Part shown: positions 23,618 through 34,006 of the stretch, one piece after another
How positions within the stretch are numbered: position 1 is the first letter of the stretch
How the letters are laid out: each line of letters begins with the position of its first letter
NCBI GenBank assembly: GCA_903772945.1
Contig: CAICTM010000005.1
Location: forward strand, 177,001 to 241,000
Direction of reading: 5' to 3'
Length of the DNA: 64,000 nt
Source of the DNA: Seminavis robusta
Taxonomy: Eukaryota > Bacillariophyta > Bacillariophyceae > Naviculales > Naviculaceae
Made by a program: the position numbers and the translations under genes
The notes under the pieces: generated by a model
Seen by the model: the letters and a program-made list of their open reading frames with translations, nothing else
Databases searched by the model: none
Told to the model about the DNA's origin: nothing

Positions 23618-26600
23618 ATGCAGCTTCCCGCCTCTCTCTTGTTGGTGGCACAGCTCATTTGGACTGCGTCCTCATCACCGGATAGTTTGCTCGGCAAGAA
23701 AAGTAGTAGTGGTGGAATCAAAAAGGCAAAGGAGGCGAAAAAAGCATCCCAAGGGCTCCACAAAAAGTTTGTGGCCCCTGGAAAGTCTGTGAAGCAGGCT
23801 AGCGTTGGGGGGCAACCCAAGGTTGTTGGTGATCTTATCTTGGGAGAACCCATAACATTGCCTTCTCCCATGTTTGAGGGTGAAGAAATCACCTACAGGG
23901 TCCCTGCCCCCGAAGAAGACACGGCTCTCACCTGTATTACCACAGGCCCCGAAGGTAGGTTGGTGAAATCGACCTCGGCTGCGACTGAGGAAGGTTACAC
24001 AAGAAGTTACTCCAGCCCTCTGGCTGCGGCACAGTATAGTCTTGATCCAAGGCACAGTATTGTCTTGATCCGTTGCCCTGATAGCGGTTTACCAATTCTT
24101 TGTTCTTTCTCCAATTCTTCTTCCTTGACTTTCTTCAGGTTCTGGCGATGCAGACCTTTTGACCGAGTATGAAGATACTCTTGATGCCGAATGTTTTTCA
24201 GTCGGTGCTGATTCGAATGAAGAGTGCTTTACACTCTTCCAACCAGGAGAAGCTCTTTTGGTGACTGTTAATGCGTTTCTCGAAAGCTCTGATGTGGTGC
24301 TTTTGTGCACTGCACGCCCCGCCGTTGAGCTGACTCTGGGAGAGGATATCACTCTCACCTTTGACGGGAGAGAACTCATTGGATTATCTTATTCTCCTCA
24401 AGATCTTGAGAGCGTCCAATGCACAACTACTGTTCCAGATACTGGTGGTGTCGAAGGTGACCTTGAATTGAGCATGTACAACCTACTTGAGGTTCGTGGT
24501 GATGAGATTGGCGAGTGCGATTCAGCAGCAGATGGATCCGATGAATCATGCAGGACCATTACTGATGCCCCGGCCACTCTTTACATTGGGATTTATCCCT
24601 ACTCTGATGAAAATAAGACGGCAATAGAAGGGGATCTCATCCTGCGATGTGATTCGAGTCCTGTTGAAGACGTGGTTTTGGGGGTTATCGGGCCCAACAT
24701 GACTATTGCGGAGGGAGAGACTGCATACTTAAAAATTGAAGTGGAAGGACCCTCAAGGGCCTATTGCGTTGTAAGCGCCGCAGTGGACACTGAGGACAAA
24801 GACCTTGATCTTGTCATGTACAGCCTTTCCGATCTGGGCAACCTCTGTTTTTCAACCGGGCCTGACTCTGATGAAGAGTGCTACGTGATTGTCAATGAAA
24901 CCTCAACCATTATTGTTGAGGTCAACAATTTCCGTTTGAGTGCTGTTGATGATTTCCGCCTAAGGTGCTGGGCTGGTCCTGTTGTGGAGCTCGAGCTCGG
25001 AGAACCCGTACCATTGGTGATGGATATAGGTGACATGTACACATTCGACTTATCCAGTTTTGAGACACCGGCGGAAGTTGTCTGTGAGGTCACAAAACCA
25101 GAGGCATTTGAAAATGATGCGTCTCTGGTCATTGGGTTGGTGTTTGAAGATGAACTGATGGACCAAAGGGGAATTCAAATTCTTGCGACTGGACCCTTTC
25201 CTATGGGCATGTTTTATAACGACTCTTTCTTCTTTGAAGTCCTTGCAGTAAGCGACCCACCCCAGGATGATGTTGCTTTTATATGCACAGCTACAATGGT
25301 GGCTCCAGCACCCCTGGCGCTAGGCATCCCTACACCCTTGGCAGTTGAAGCTGGTGATGTTCTGTTCTTTGAGTTTGAAGTAGCCGATGAACTCAGTGAT
25401 GTTTTCTGTGAGACTGTTGTGATTGAGGGGGGTGAGACTGATGTTGACCTGGCCATGACTCCAATTGTGCTAAACTACACCAAAGTCATCAGTCAGGCAG
25501 ATATCTTCTCAAACAACACCCTCATCTGGCCATGGGCATATGCAGGCACAACATTCCAAGTGGCCCTGCAGGAATGGGTCAGCTCCAAAGATATCGATCT
25601 TCTGTGTGACACAGTTCCTTTGGATCAACTGGAGCTTGATGTTCCTGTTACACTTTCTTCTGAAGACTTGACTGGACCCAGGATGCCATTCTTTCTTCTT
25701 GATGCATCCTTTGAAGCTGATTTTGTGGGCGAAGGCAAGGTGTTCTATTTGACGGATGTGGCTGGCATGGACTTGAACTGTTCCCTAGAGGCTGCTAGTA
25801 ATGTGGAATTGGATTTGGTGGTTTCTGAAGTTGCTGCAGATGGAAGTCGCTCTACCAGCTGCAGATCCAGCTCTCTTTACAATTTTGGTTGCCTTGCATT
25901 TATCGACAATACAACCGAGTATGTTTTTGCTGAGATTATTGCCAGAAACATCACTGGCCCTGATGACGAAATGACGCTGAGCTGCTCTGAGGCTGTCTTT
26001 TTTGATTTTGAGTTTGGCACTGATGATTTGATTGGGTTACCGATACTCGACGATGATTTAACTATCGACACTTCTCCACCGGTTGACACTTCTCCACCTG
26101 TCGACACTGATGTCAGTTTTGATGAAAGTATGTTGCCAGGCGAAGATAGTGAAGATGGGCCAGCTGTCATTGTCGACCGTACTGGAGCCTCCCCACCTGG
26201 AAGGAGATTGGGCAAGACTTCCACGAAGAAGGCTACTAGAAAGTGAAGATGAGGTTGCGCTATGCATCGGGCACTGATACTATTAGCCATGTCTTTGACT
26301 GGTTGCTTCCATGGCTGATACTGGGTAATTGTGTTCTTGTTGTGGCCTGTGAATAGAGTGTGTCGATGCTAATGCTTTGCTTCTTGAGATCAGCTACTGG
26401 TAGTTCAAAAGTTAATCTTGTAAATGTGTCAGTTATTATTATTCATAGATTCTACTACGAATCTAGCGATGGTTTGGATAATATTTTTAAATGTCCTTAC
26501 TAGCCACCAGAATCGAATCCCTGAAACAAGGCTTGCCAATAATCCAGTGCTGGTCCCTAGCTAGATAGCTGCTACCACAAAAGTTGCAGTTAAAGGAGCA

Positions 26601-26670
26601 CCAGCCATGTTTCGATTGCTTTGGCTTTACTGGCTGTGGCAGGAAGCACATTTAGTGCGTGTTGCTTGTG
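23265..26670 (+). repeat. Segmental tandem duplication, unit 2
   Basis: Second copy of the segment at about 18170-21650 in direct orientation. The coding part carries an extra ProProValAsp-type tandem repeat near 26070-26110 and a two-residue difference around 25150 relative to unit 1. Confidence 0.85.
23618..26246 (+). CDS. Secreted protein with tandem PPC-like beta repeats, copy B
   Basis: Exons 23618-23954 and 24139-26246 give about 814 residues, with the same intron position and phase as copy A. Signal peptide MQLPASLLLVAQLIWTASS, a Lys-rich stretch, then about six Cys-paired beta repeats resembling PPC domains, and a basic tail after SPPGRRLG. A short run of DTSPPVDTSPPVDTD before the tail is a small in-frame tandem repeat absent from copy A. 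The 3' half (about 25440-26010) differs from copy A at only a few bases, including synonymous sites, while the second repeat (about 24440-24600) is well diverged. Both reading frames are intact, so both copies look functional. Adhesion, wall structure or surface sensing are all possible; none is shown. Confidence 0.85.
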
Positions 26671-26889
26671 TGTTGGAAGATGTTACTATGGGTTAGAGGG
26701 GTCTATGGGGAGGATAGGATGGGTTGCAGAGTAGGACGGCAGGGTGCAAGAAAACAAGCTGAACAACTGAGTGAGCGAGCAGAACAGCAGCAAAACCATA
26801 GAAGGAGAGTGGGCAAGGGAGGAGGCCAGGGAGGATCAAGCAAAGGAGTAAGACTAGCTAGCGGAAGAGATCAAGGGCACCTCAATCAT

Positions 26890-27100
26890 CCCAATGCCTT
26901 TAGACCTTGAGAGCTGGAACATGACTGTCTCATAGGCACATTGTAGCAGCATGAGCGAGGGCAATGCTCAACCTTGCAGAAATGAAAGAGGGAACCACAG
27001 AGTAGGGCTTGGACCACTTCTTGCGAGCCAAAAGCTGGGAGAGCAGTTGTAGAACAGCACTAGCTTTAGCAGCAAAGAGGCCATCATCAGAAACAACAAA
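26890..27100 (-). mobile_element. Fossil fragment of a retroelement-type C-terminal module
   Basis: Read on the minus strand it encodes a degraded stretch with PFVVSDDGLF, an LLSQLLARKKWSKPYS helix and SFISARLSIALAHA. This pattern resembles the C-terminal module found next to reverse transcriptases in many algal retroelement proteins. Only this short part remains. A second relic with the same layout lies at about 32240-32430. The exact family is uncertain and the fragment is old and non-functional. Confidence 0.4.
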
Positions 27101-27159
27101 GGGGGTGAAGTGTTGGCATTGTGCAGTGCATTGAACCTAGTACTTCGTCTTCTTCTGCG

Positions 27160-27200
27160 TCTGTGTTGCGTTGTGTTGTGTTGTGTTGTGTTGTGTGGAG
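27160..27200. repeat. (GTGTT)n microsatellite
   Basis: Tandem GTGTT/TTGTG units at the right side of the fossil fragment. Confidence 0.9.
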
Positions 27201-27209
27201 GTTGTGTGG

Positions 27210-27285
27210 AGGTTGGCGAAACTGGACAACGCCGTGGAGGGCATCGTGGAGACTGACAGTCAAACCGCACCGTGGGAAGAAATTT
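27210..27285 (+). repeat. Dispersed repeat, copy 2
   Basis: Matches 23200-23262: ACTGGACAACGCCGTGGAGG, CGTGGAGACTGA and CGTGGGAAGAAATT in the same order. Confidence 0.75.
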
Positions 27286-27599
27286 CAACAAGATCCGAGG
27301 GGTGAAAAGGTTGACACCACCCTTCCACGCAATTGCCATCATTCGTGGATCCAAGCCGCCAAGAGATTACGCGTCACCGAAGCCATCTTGACATCCCATG
27401 ATGATGGATGGAAATATTCTGGCCGGAATGCAAATCATATTCAATCCTTTGTTTTTGATCACAGGAAGTCCTGCAGTTTTGGTTGAGTGGTTTGCATCAA
27501 TCGTTGCATTGCATTCTCATAATTACCATTCTACAGTATTGTCGGCATCCCGAGAAATCCCATCTTCTTTTCCTACTAGCTAGCTAGATTATATAGACC

Positions 27600-30220
27600 A
27601 TGATTTGCCGACCAGCTGCCGTTCGGGCCATGGCCACCCGTGCATCCACCATGACCGTGGCCCGTCGTGCCGTGGTACAAGGAATTCCCTCTCTTTCCAC
27701 TCTGGCCACAACAACCGCATCGTCCCCCGTCTTTACTAATAGTACTAATACTGCCGCCCAGCAACGATTTCAGTCGACCGCCGCCGCCGTGGCCGAAGAA
27801 CAAGCCACTACCGGAACATCCAAAGCTCCCAAAACATTTGTCCCGACCCCCGAACGCCAATACGAAAACTTTACCAATGTGGAAATCACCGCGGATGGCG
27901 TGGCCATTATCCGTTTTGACTGTGCCAATCAATCCGTCAATACCATTTCCTTTGCCGTTGCTGACGAAGCCAAAACACTCTGGGCCAAGGAAATTGAACA
28001 CAATGACAATGTCAAGGCCGTTGTGTTTGCGTCCGCGAAACCCGGGACGTTTATTGCCGGAGCCGATATTAAAGACATTAAAGCGTGTGAAAACAAACAA
28101 GATTTGGTACCCATTATTGAAGATGGAGTCAACATGTTTCAAAAGATTCGTGCCAAGAAAATTCCATTAGTCGTGGCCATTGATGGTGTCGCTCTCGGTG
28201 GTGGACTCGAATGGTGTCTCTGGTGCGATTATCGCATCTGTACCGATTCGCCCAAAACCAAAATGGGACTGCCCGAAGTCAAACTGGGATTGTTGCCCGG
28301 ATTTGGTGGAACTCAAAAATTGCCCCAGTTGGTCGGTGTTCAAGCGGCGCTGGATATGATGCTCACGGGCAAGGATATTCGTCCGGCAAAAGCCAAGAAA
28401 ATGGGATTGGTCGATCTCGTCGTGGCACCGGCATCGCTGGAACAGGTCGCCATTGATTCGGCACGACAAATGGCCAATGGTACACTCAAACCCAAACGCA
28501 AACAAAAGAGTACCATGAACAAGATGCTTGAAGACAATCAGTACGGACGAAAAATCATTTGGAATCAAGTGGAAAAAATGGTCAACAAGCAAACCAATGG
28601 AAATTATCCCGCTCCCTTTGCCATTATGCAATCGGTCGAGTACGGATTGCAAAATCCCGGCGACAAGGGATTGAAGAATGAACGGGAGCAATTTGCCAAA
28701 TTGGCCGCCACGTCGGAATCGGCGGCATTGATTAATATCTTTGAAGGCATGACGGCCATGAAGAAACACAACTTTGGGGCCGATGCGGCCGTGCCCGTCA
28801 AGAATATTGCCGTCATGGGGGCTGGACTCATGGGAGCTGGAATTTCTCAAGTATCGGTCGAAAAGGGCAAGTACAATGTCATGCTCAAGGATCGGGATGA
28901 TGCCGGTGTTGGACGTGGCATGTCGTTGATCACCGATGCTTGGAAGAAGAAGCTCCAGAAAAAGAGAATGACACAGTATCAGGCCAACATCAACACGTCT
29001 TCCATCACACCTCTCACGGATGACAATCCCGTCTGGGAAAAGCACTTTTCGCAGGCGGACGTTGTCATTGAAGCCGTTTTTGAAGATTTGGATTTGAAGA
29101 AACGTATTGTCAAGGAAATGGAACGGGTCACTCCCGAGCACTGCATCTTTGCCTCCAACACTTCGGCCATTCCCATTACGAAAATTGCTGAGGGTGCGGG
29201 ACGACCGGAGAACATTATTGGAATGCACTATTTCTCACCCGTCCCCATGATGCCGCTCTTGGAGATTATCCCTCATGAGGGAACCAGTGATGCGGCCAAG
29301 GCGACGGCCTTTGAAGTTGGTACCAAGCAGGGCAAGACTTGCATCGTGACCAAGGACGTGCCAGGATTCTACGTCAATCGTTGCTTGGGACCCTTTTTGG
29401 TGGAGGTACGTGTGTTGACTTTTTGTTTGCATTGCTATTCAAAATGGAGCTTTTGGGTAGTCCTCTGACTTGATTTCTTGCTTTTGTTCCCATTCGTAGG
29501 TTTCTGCCTTGGCCCGCGACGGTGTCTCCTTGGAAATGTTGGACAAATCCATGACCAAATTCGGCATGCCCGTTGGACCCGTGACACTGGCAGATGAAGT
29601 TGGTATTGATATTGCCAGTCACGTCGCAACTTTCTTGTCTGAGGCCGACTTGGGCGTGCGCATGACGGGAGGAGATGTCTCGCTCTTGCAGGAAATGGTC
29701 AACCGAGGATGGTTGGGCAAAAAGTCCGGACAAGGATTCTACACCTACCCCAAGGGCAAGGGCAAGAAGAAGTTCATCAACGATGAAGTCAAGCAATACG
29801 CCAAAATGTTTGTCGAAAACGACCTCAAGTTGGAAGAAAAGGAAGTCCAAGATCGACTTGTTTCTCGGTAAGTCCATGGCTTCAGTCAGCCAGACAACTC
29901 CAGTGTGACTTGACCTTGGTGATCAACTCACTCAAATGGCGATTCGTTACTCTTTTTCTGCAATATTTAGATTCATCAATGAGGCTGCCAAGTGTGTGGA
30001 GGATGAAATCATTGAGAGCCCCGAAGTGGGTGACATTGGTCTCATCTTTGGAACCGGTTTCGCTCCATTCCGTGGAGGACCTTTCACCTACCTCGACCAA
30101 GTGGGTGTCACTCAATACGTGGACATGATGCATGGTTTTGCCGACAAGTATGGGCCACAATTCGAGCCTTGCCAGTTGTTGAAGGACTATGCCGCCACAG
30201 GCAAGAAGTTCCGCAACTAG
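27600..30220 (+). CDS. HADHA: Mitochondrial trifunctional enzyme alpha subunit (enoyl-CoA hydratase / 3-hydroxyacyl-CoA dehydrogenase)
   Basis: Exons 27600-29405, 29500-29867 and 29971-30220 give about 807 residues, close to the usual length. An Arg/Ala/Thr-rich presequence (residues 1-60) suggests mitochondrial import. The crotonase domain (about 85-290) carries GTFIAGADIKDI, the oxyanion segment IDGVALGGGLEW and PEVKLGLLPGFGGTQ, with both expected catalytic Glu residues. The NAD-binding domain begins NIAVMGAGLMGAGIS (about residue 402), followed by IFASNTSAIPI and GMHYFSPVPMMPLLEI with the catalytic His. The C-terminal dimerisation domain is split by both introns and contains GWLGKKSGQGFYTYPKG and GTGFAPFRGGP. 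It catalyses two steps of long-chain fatty-acid beta-oxidation, normally with a thiolase beta subunit that is not in this window. Confidence 0.97.
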
Positions 30221-31056
30221 CTAGAGGAGGGGCTCTGGTACAACAACTACTTGGTAGTTAATTTGACATTCTCTTTTGAATAGAACTCATCATGCATACA
30301 TGTAATGCTAGCTAGTAGTTTGCTGTCAAAGTACTGGTACCTGGTAGTCTGAGAGGCTGGGACATACTGTATACCGGTATCCTCATGAGGGGTTGATACT
30401 GTACCGGTACCGGTATACCGTTTCTAAAGGGCGGCCTTCACTCTTCAAGTTGCGGTTGTGGTGAAGTGTTTCTCTAGACTAAAGTCGCGGATTGAGGAGC
30501 ACTCTGGCAATAACATGGAGTAGTCTTACTTATGTCGCGATGGTCGCGGTAAATAGTCGTTGTTAAGTCGCCTTTGCTTACCGGTACATTTTGTATCGCT
30601 GTGGAGTACCGGTACCGGTACGTATTTTAAAATAGTACATACTACCGGTACTCAGGGGGGTGGCACAAATCAACTCCAATTGACTGGTTGTTTCCCTCAC
30701 CTTCCTCGACCACTGGCGACCGCCTGTTGGATAGTCCTATCAAACACCTTCTTCCGCACCGCGCTCAACCGCTCGTTTTACCGTTTTTGACCGCCTTATT
30801 TACCGCGTTTAACCGCCTTCTACCGGTACGCTGTACCGGTACCGCTTTTGACCGCTCGCTTTCAACAAGGTGGATCTGATAGTCCAGTTGCCAGCGATCG
30901 AGGGAGGCGCCGGTACGGTACTGGTACAGTCGTACCAATAGTAAAAGCTTACTGCACGAAAGAGGCTCCGTTGTGGTGTGTGAGAAGGAAAAGAAGGAAA
31001 AGAAAGAGAGAAAGATGCGCATCAACACAATGGAGTAAACACACCAAGAAGAAGAA
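30221..31056. other. Intergenic, dense in ACCGGTAC words
   Basis: TACCGGTA/GTACCGGTAC palindromes occur at about 30375, 30403, 30580, 30608, 30642, 30822 and 30837, the densest cluster in the window. Between them lies a run of ACCGC/ACCG-spaced words (30712-30850: GACCGCC, AACCGC, TACCG). No gene is supported; the right end is the 5' UTR of the prenyltransferase. Confidence 0.6.
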
Positions 31057-31980
31057 ATGATGAAGAGGAACGAGGACCACCAACACTGCGACGACCAGAT
31101 AACTGAGGAGCTAACTATGGTCAAGATCAAGGATCTTTGCCGCGCAGCTAAGCCCCATATAGCGATTGTGTGTGATGGGAACCGGCGTTGGTCGAAACAA
31201 CACGGTGTTCCCCTAATCGAAGTATGGAATGTTGCTTCCGAACGCATCATGGAAACCATAAGAGCAGGTATCGAATTGGGTGTTCGCGCGCTATCCTTTC
31301 ATTTGACATCGATGGAGAATTGGAAGAAACGAAATCCTGAAGAAATGATCGCGTTATTGCACGGACACGGAGAACGATTCCTCAAATCTAGTCTGGAACC
31401 GTTGGATTCGTTGGGTGTCAAAGTGAAATTGATCGGGAGGTTTTGGGAAGATGACGACGATGCGAACGACGACGGAAGCAATGCTGTCCCACCGAGTGTG
31501 CGGCGGATCGCCAAACAAATAGAAGAACGAACGGCACACAACACGAAGATTTTGGTCCAGTTCGGTATGAACTATTCCGGTCGAGATGAACTGTTGCGGG
31601 TTGTGAACCGGGCTGTCACGGCAGCAGCCATGCAGAACGGAACAACCACAACTGGCACCCGCCATTTCACAGAAAGCGATTTGGTGTCATTGTTAGATAC
31701 GGAGGATTCCAACGTTGATTTGTTGATCCGTACGGGGGACGCTGTCCGCACGTCGGGTTTCTTGCCGTACCAATCATGTCTCGCCGAGCTGGTGTTTGTC
31801 AAACTCATGTGGCCCGATTTTACCCGCGACGTTTTCGTTAACACCTGTCTCAAGGAGTTCCTATTGAACCGAAACCGGACCCTCGGTGGGGACGAACCAA
31901 AACAGAAACAACCTATCCACGATGTTCCTCTACCTCTTTTCTTGGAGGAGGAAGTCGTTCTCCATTCCACTATACTTTAG
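31057..31980 (+). CDS. cis-prenyltransferase (undecaprenyl/dehydrodolichyl diphosphate synthase family)
   Basis: Intronless, 307 residues. The family signature CDGNRRW with the catalytic Asp (residue 40) opens the domain. SFHLTSMENWKKRNPEE holds the conserved Asn and Trp, and VQFGMNYSGRDEL, LLIRTGDAVRTSGFLPYQS and WPDF complete the conserved regions. The enzyme adds isopentenyl diphosphate in cis to a farnesyl or longer primer, making dolichol- or polyprenol-type lipids. The common FEN-type motif region reads differently here (SMENWKKR), and an acidic insert (EDDDDANDDGS, about residues 131-142) replaces a shorter loop. No signal peptide or membrane segment is evident. Whether it serves ER dolichol, the plastid, or acts as a homodimer cannot be told. 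Confidence 0.93.
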   Translation: MMKRNEDHQHCDDQITEELTMVKIKDLCRAAKPHIAIVCDGNRRWSKQHGVPLIEVWNVASERIMETIRAGIELGVRALSFHLTSMENWKKRNPEEMIALLHGHGERFLKSSLEPLDSLGVKVKLIGRFWEDDDDANDDGSNAVPPSVRRIAKQIEERTAHNTKILVQFGMNYSGRDELLRVVNRAVTAAAMQNGTTTTGTRHFTESDLVSLLDTEDSNVDLLIRTGDAVRTSGFLPYQSCLAELVFVKLMWPDFTRDVFVNTCLKEFLLNRNRTLGGDEPKQKQPIHDVPLPLFLEEEVVLHSTIL

Positions 31981-32634
31981 CCCACTACCGGTCATCTTGG
32001 GGCTTGTCTTGGTGCTGACTTGGTTGGCTCTCTCGAGTCAAGAGATCAATGCAAACCCCGCTCTTGTGGGGAACGCAAGAAGTTGAGTACGGGTTGGACT
32101 CACTCCACTAAACAAGACATGGCTCAAGACTTTTTCCATCAAGACAACCCTTGTGAGGACAGTAGAATGAAATTAAAGACTAAATAACCATTAGTATCGA
32201 ATGGGGGCTAAGCTGGACAGAGTTGGTCACCTGGATGGGACATGGGGAGTGGGGAAGGGGCATGGGAGCCAAAGGTGGTGAGCTGGGTGTTTAAGGTAGC
32301 CATGCACCACAGAGTAAGGGTGGGACCAAGTCGCAGCCAGCACAGGGACCAGATGTTTGGCAAGTGCCTGAGCTTGGGCACCAAGGGGGCCATCAGCAGA
32401 GCCAACAATGGAGAATCTCAATTCGATTCGATTGAATCGAGATGGGAAAATCAATCAAGTCACTCATCAAGCAAGACTGGCACTGGATCTTTCTCTGTGT
32501 CGAAACGTTGAATGACTGCATCCGAATCCAAAGACCACCCGTTCTCACTTTTCTTTTTCCGCTTTCTAGCTTTCTTTTTCGATCCCTCCCTTTTCTACCG
32601 GTACCACCTCAAATCGAATCTTTGCTTTTTGATC
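31981..32634. other. Intergenic with a fossil retroelement-type fragment
   Basis: 3' flank of the prenyltransferase, then the relic at about 32240-32430, then the probable 5' UTR of the scramblase-like gene. The frame of the latter is open back to an ATG at 32512. Confidence 0.45.
32240..32430 (-). mobile_element. Fossil fragment of the same retroelement-type module
   Basis: On the minus strand it reads SIVGSADGPLGAQAQALAKH followed by a WSHPYSVVHGYLKHP-like segment, laid out like the fragment at 26890-27100. The two share the DGxLxAxA and SxPYSVV core. It is a short relic only, with family assignment tentative. Confidence 0.4.
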
Positions 32635-33543
32635 ATGTCCATGCCAGCTGGCGATTTGGCTCCTCGTCCCTTGACAATGGATAGATTGGGAGATCGAGAT
32701 GAATTGATTTTGGCCCAATCTACTTCTCAGTGTTGCCGTTGCTGTTGCTTCCAACCCTCCATCAACTGGGTCGTCGCCGAAGGAAACAATTTTACCCCAG
32801 GTACCAATCCTTACGCTCTGGATAGCGTCGGTTGGCTTCACGAGGAGTCCTCTTGGTGTGGTCGTACATGGAGCTGGATTCTTCCTGGATGTCGGGAGAG
32901 CAAGTACGTTCAGCACAGTGGTCCAGCACCCGCTTCCATTATGGGCGAGAATCAAGGCTGGTTCACTTGTCAGACGGGTGAGATCACCCAAGGTCTGGAA
33001 GAGTCCGACCGAGCGGCCAATGTTGTGGCGATTCACGAAAAGAAACAAACTTGTGGTCACTGCTGGACGTTTCTTCTTCCCATTCCCATCTGCAATTTCT
33101 GCCCGTTGCCCTATTTGGAGACGACCAACGCTGAGACCGGTGAAGTGGTGGGAAAGACGCTCTATGTTTGCGACTTGTGCTGCTTTGTCCCCAAGTATGA
33201 TATCTACGACAGCAATGACAACAAGATCTACCGGCTGCGACCCGACACTTGCGTGGCCGGTCTATGTGTCCAGTGCCGCTGTGATGGCAAAAAGGGCAAG
33301 TGCTGCCGCGTGCCATTCTACCTAAGAGATCCCGAGACATTGGACAAACTAGCCACCACCTTTGGTAGCTTGAAAGCGCAAGTGGATGTCCTATGGGCTG
33401 GATGGAAACATGAATGTTGCACTCAAAAGAACGCGTACCACATTTTGTTTCCGTTAGGCGCCACCAAGGACCAGAAACTCCTCATCATGGGATCCAATGT
33501 TCTCGTGGATGTCACCATGTTTGAACAAGAGGATGATGACTAG
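32635..33543 (+). CDS. Phospholipid scramblase-like protein
   Basis: About 302 residues from the ATG at 32635. An in-frame ATG at 32512 would add 41 residues read from T/C-rich sequence containing TACCGGTACC, so the later start is preferred. The protein is Cys-rich: QCCRCCCFQPSINWVV near the start, CGHCWTFLLPIPICNFCPLP in the middle, then CDLCCFVPKYDIYD. The end, ATTFGSLKAQVDVLWAGWKH ... AYHILFPLGATKDQKLLIMG ... VDVTMFE, fits the closing beta-barrel and helix region of the phospholipid scramblase family. Scramblases move lipids between leaflets and bind Ca2+, but some relatives act otherwise. Many Cys could be palmitoylated. No clear long transmembrane helix is seen at the end. Confidence 0.78.
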   Translation: MSMPAGDLAPRPLTMDRLGDRDELILAQSTSQCCRCCCFQPSINWVVAEGNNFTPGTNPYALDSVGWLHEESSWCGRTWSWILPGCRESKYVQHSGPAPASIMGENQGWFTCQTGEITQGLEESDRAANVVAIHEKKQTCGHCWTFLLPIPICNFCPLPYLETTNAETGEVVGKTLYVCDLCCFVPKYDIYDSNDNKIYRLRPDTCVAGLCVQCRCDGKKGKCCRVPFYLRDPETLDKLATTFGSLKAQVDVLWAGWKHECCTQKNAYHILFPLGATKDQKLLIMGSNVLVDVTMFEQEDDD

Positions 33544-34006
33544 CTGCTTGTTGCACCCGCCCTCTAGAGTACCTCCCTGGCCCATGTAAAAGAATGTTCC
33601 TGTTCAACCTTTTTGCGTATGTAACATACCGTATGAGCACAGAAGAATTCTTGACAGTAGACTCACATACAACTTCATTCTAGTTTCATTTGCCTACTAG
33701 TACTGTACACGAGTATGATACAGATGATTCATGCTTGGAGGGCTCTTGGGGTTGAGACCGCCTTGCTATGCATAGCTTTGATATGACATGCTGGTCAGTA
33801 CCTCCTGGTACTAGTACTAGAGTTTGGAGTTTAAAGTTGAGTCCATCCCCGCCCCTACCGTACCGGTACTCTACGCACTGCACGAAAACTCGAGATGTTG
33901 GTGGTACCTTCGGTTCACACTAGCTAGTACATGCAGATGTTGTCACAAAGCAACCAACGCCTACTGGCTCCAAGCAAATTCCTTTGCAACCGCAACAGCC
34001 GTCGCA
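33544..34006. other. Intergenic, no supported gene
   Basis: Contains CTAGTACTAG-type and TACCGTACCGGTACTC strings (33700-33875). The frame of the next gene is open upstream of its ATG, so an unrecognised 5' exon cannot be excluded. Confidence 0.4.

Larger units (their letters stand above)
26247..27599. other. Intergenic with repeat debris upstream of HADHA
   Basis: Holds the 3' flank of duplication unit 2, a fossil retroelement-like fragment, a (GTGTT)n microsatellite, the second copy of the 23.2-kb repeat, and a CTAGCTAGCTAG string directly before the HADHA start codon. No intact gene is seen. Confidence 0.5.

Noticed and set aside
28167-29228. 353-residue minus-strand frame
   Set aside because: It lies opposite the well-conserved trifunctional-enzyme coding sequence; His/Asp/Gly-rich composition is the shadow of that gene.
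32512-32634. Longer N-terminus for the scramblase-like protein
   Set aside because: The 41 added residues come from T/C-rich sequence containing an intergenic TACCGGTACC word; the ATG at 32635 is preferred, though the longer form cannot be excluded.
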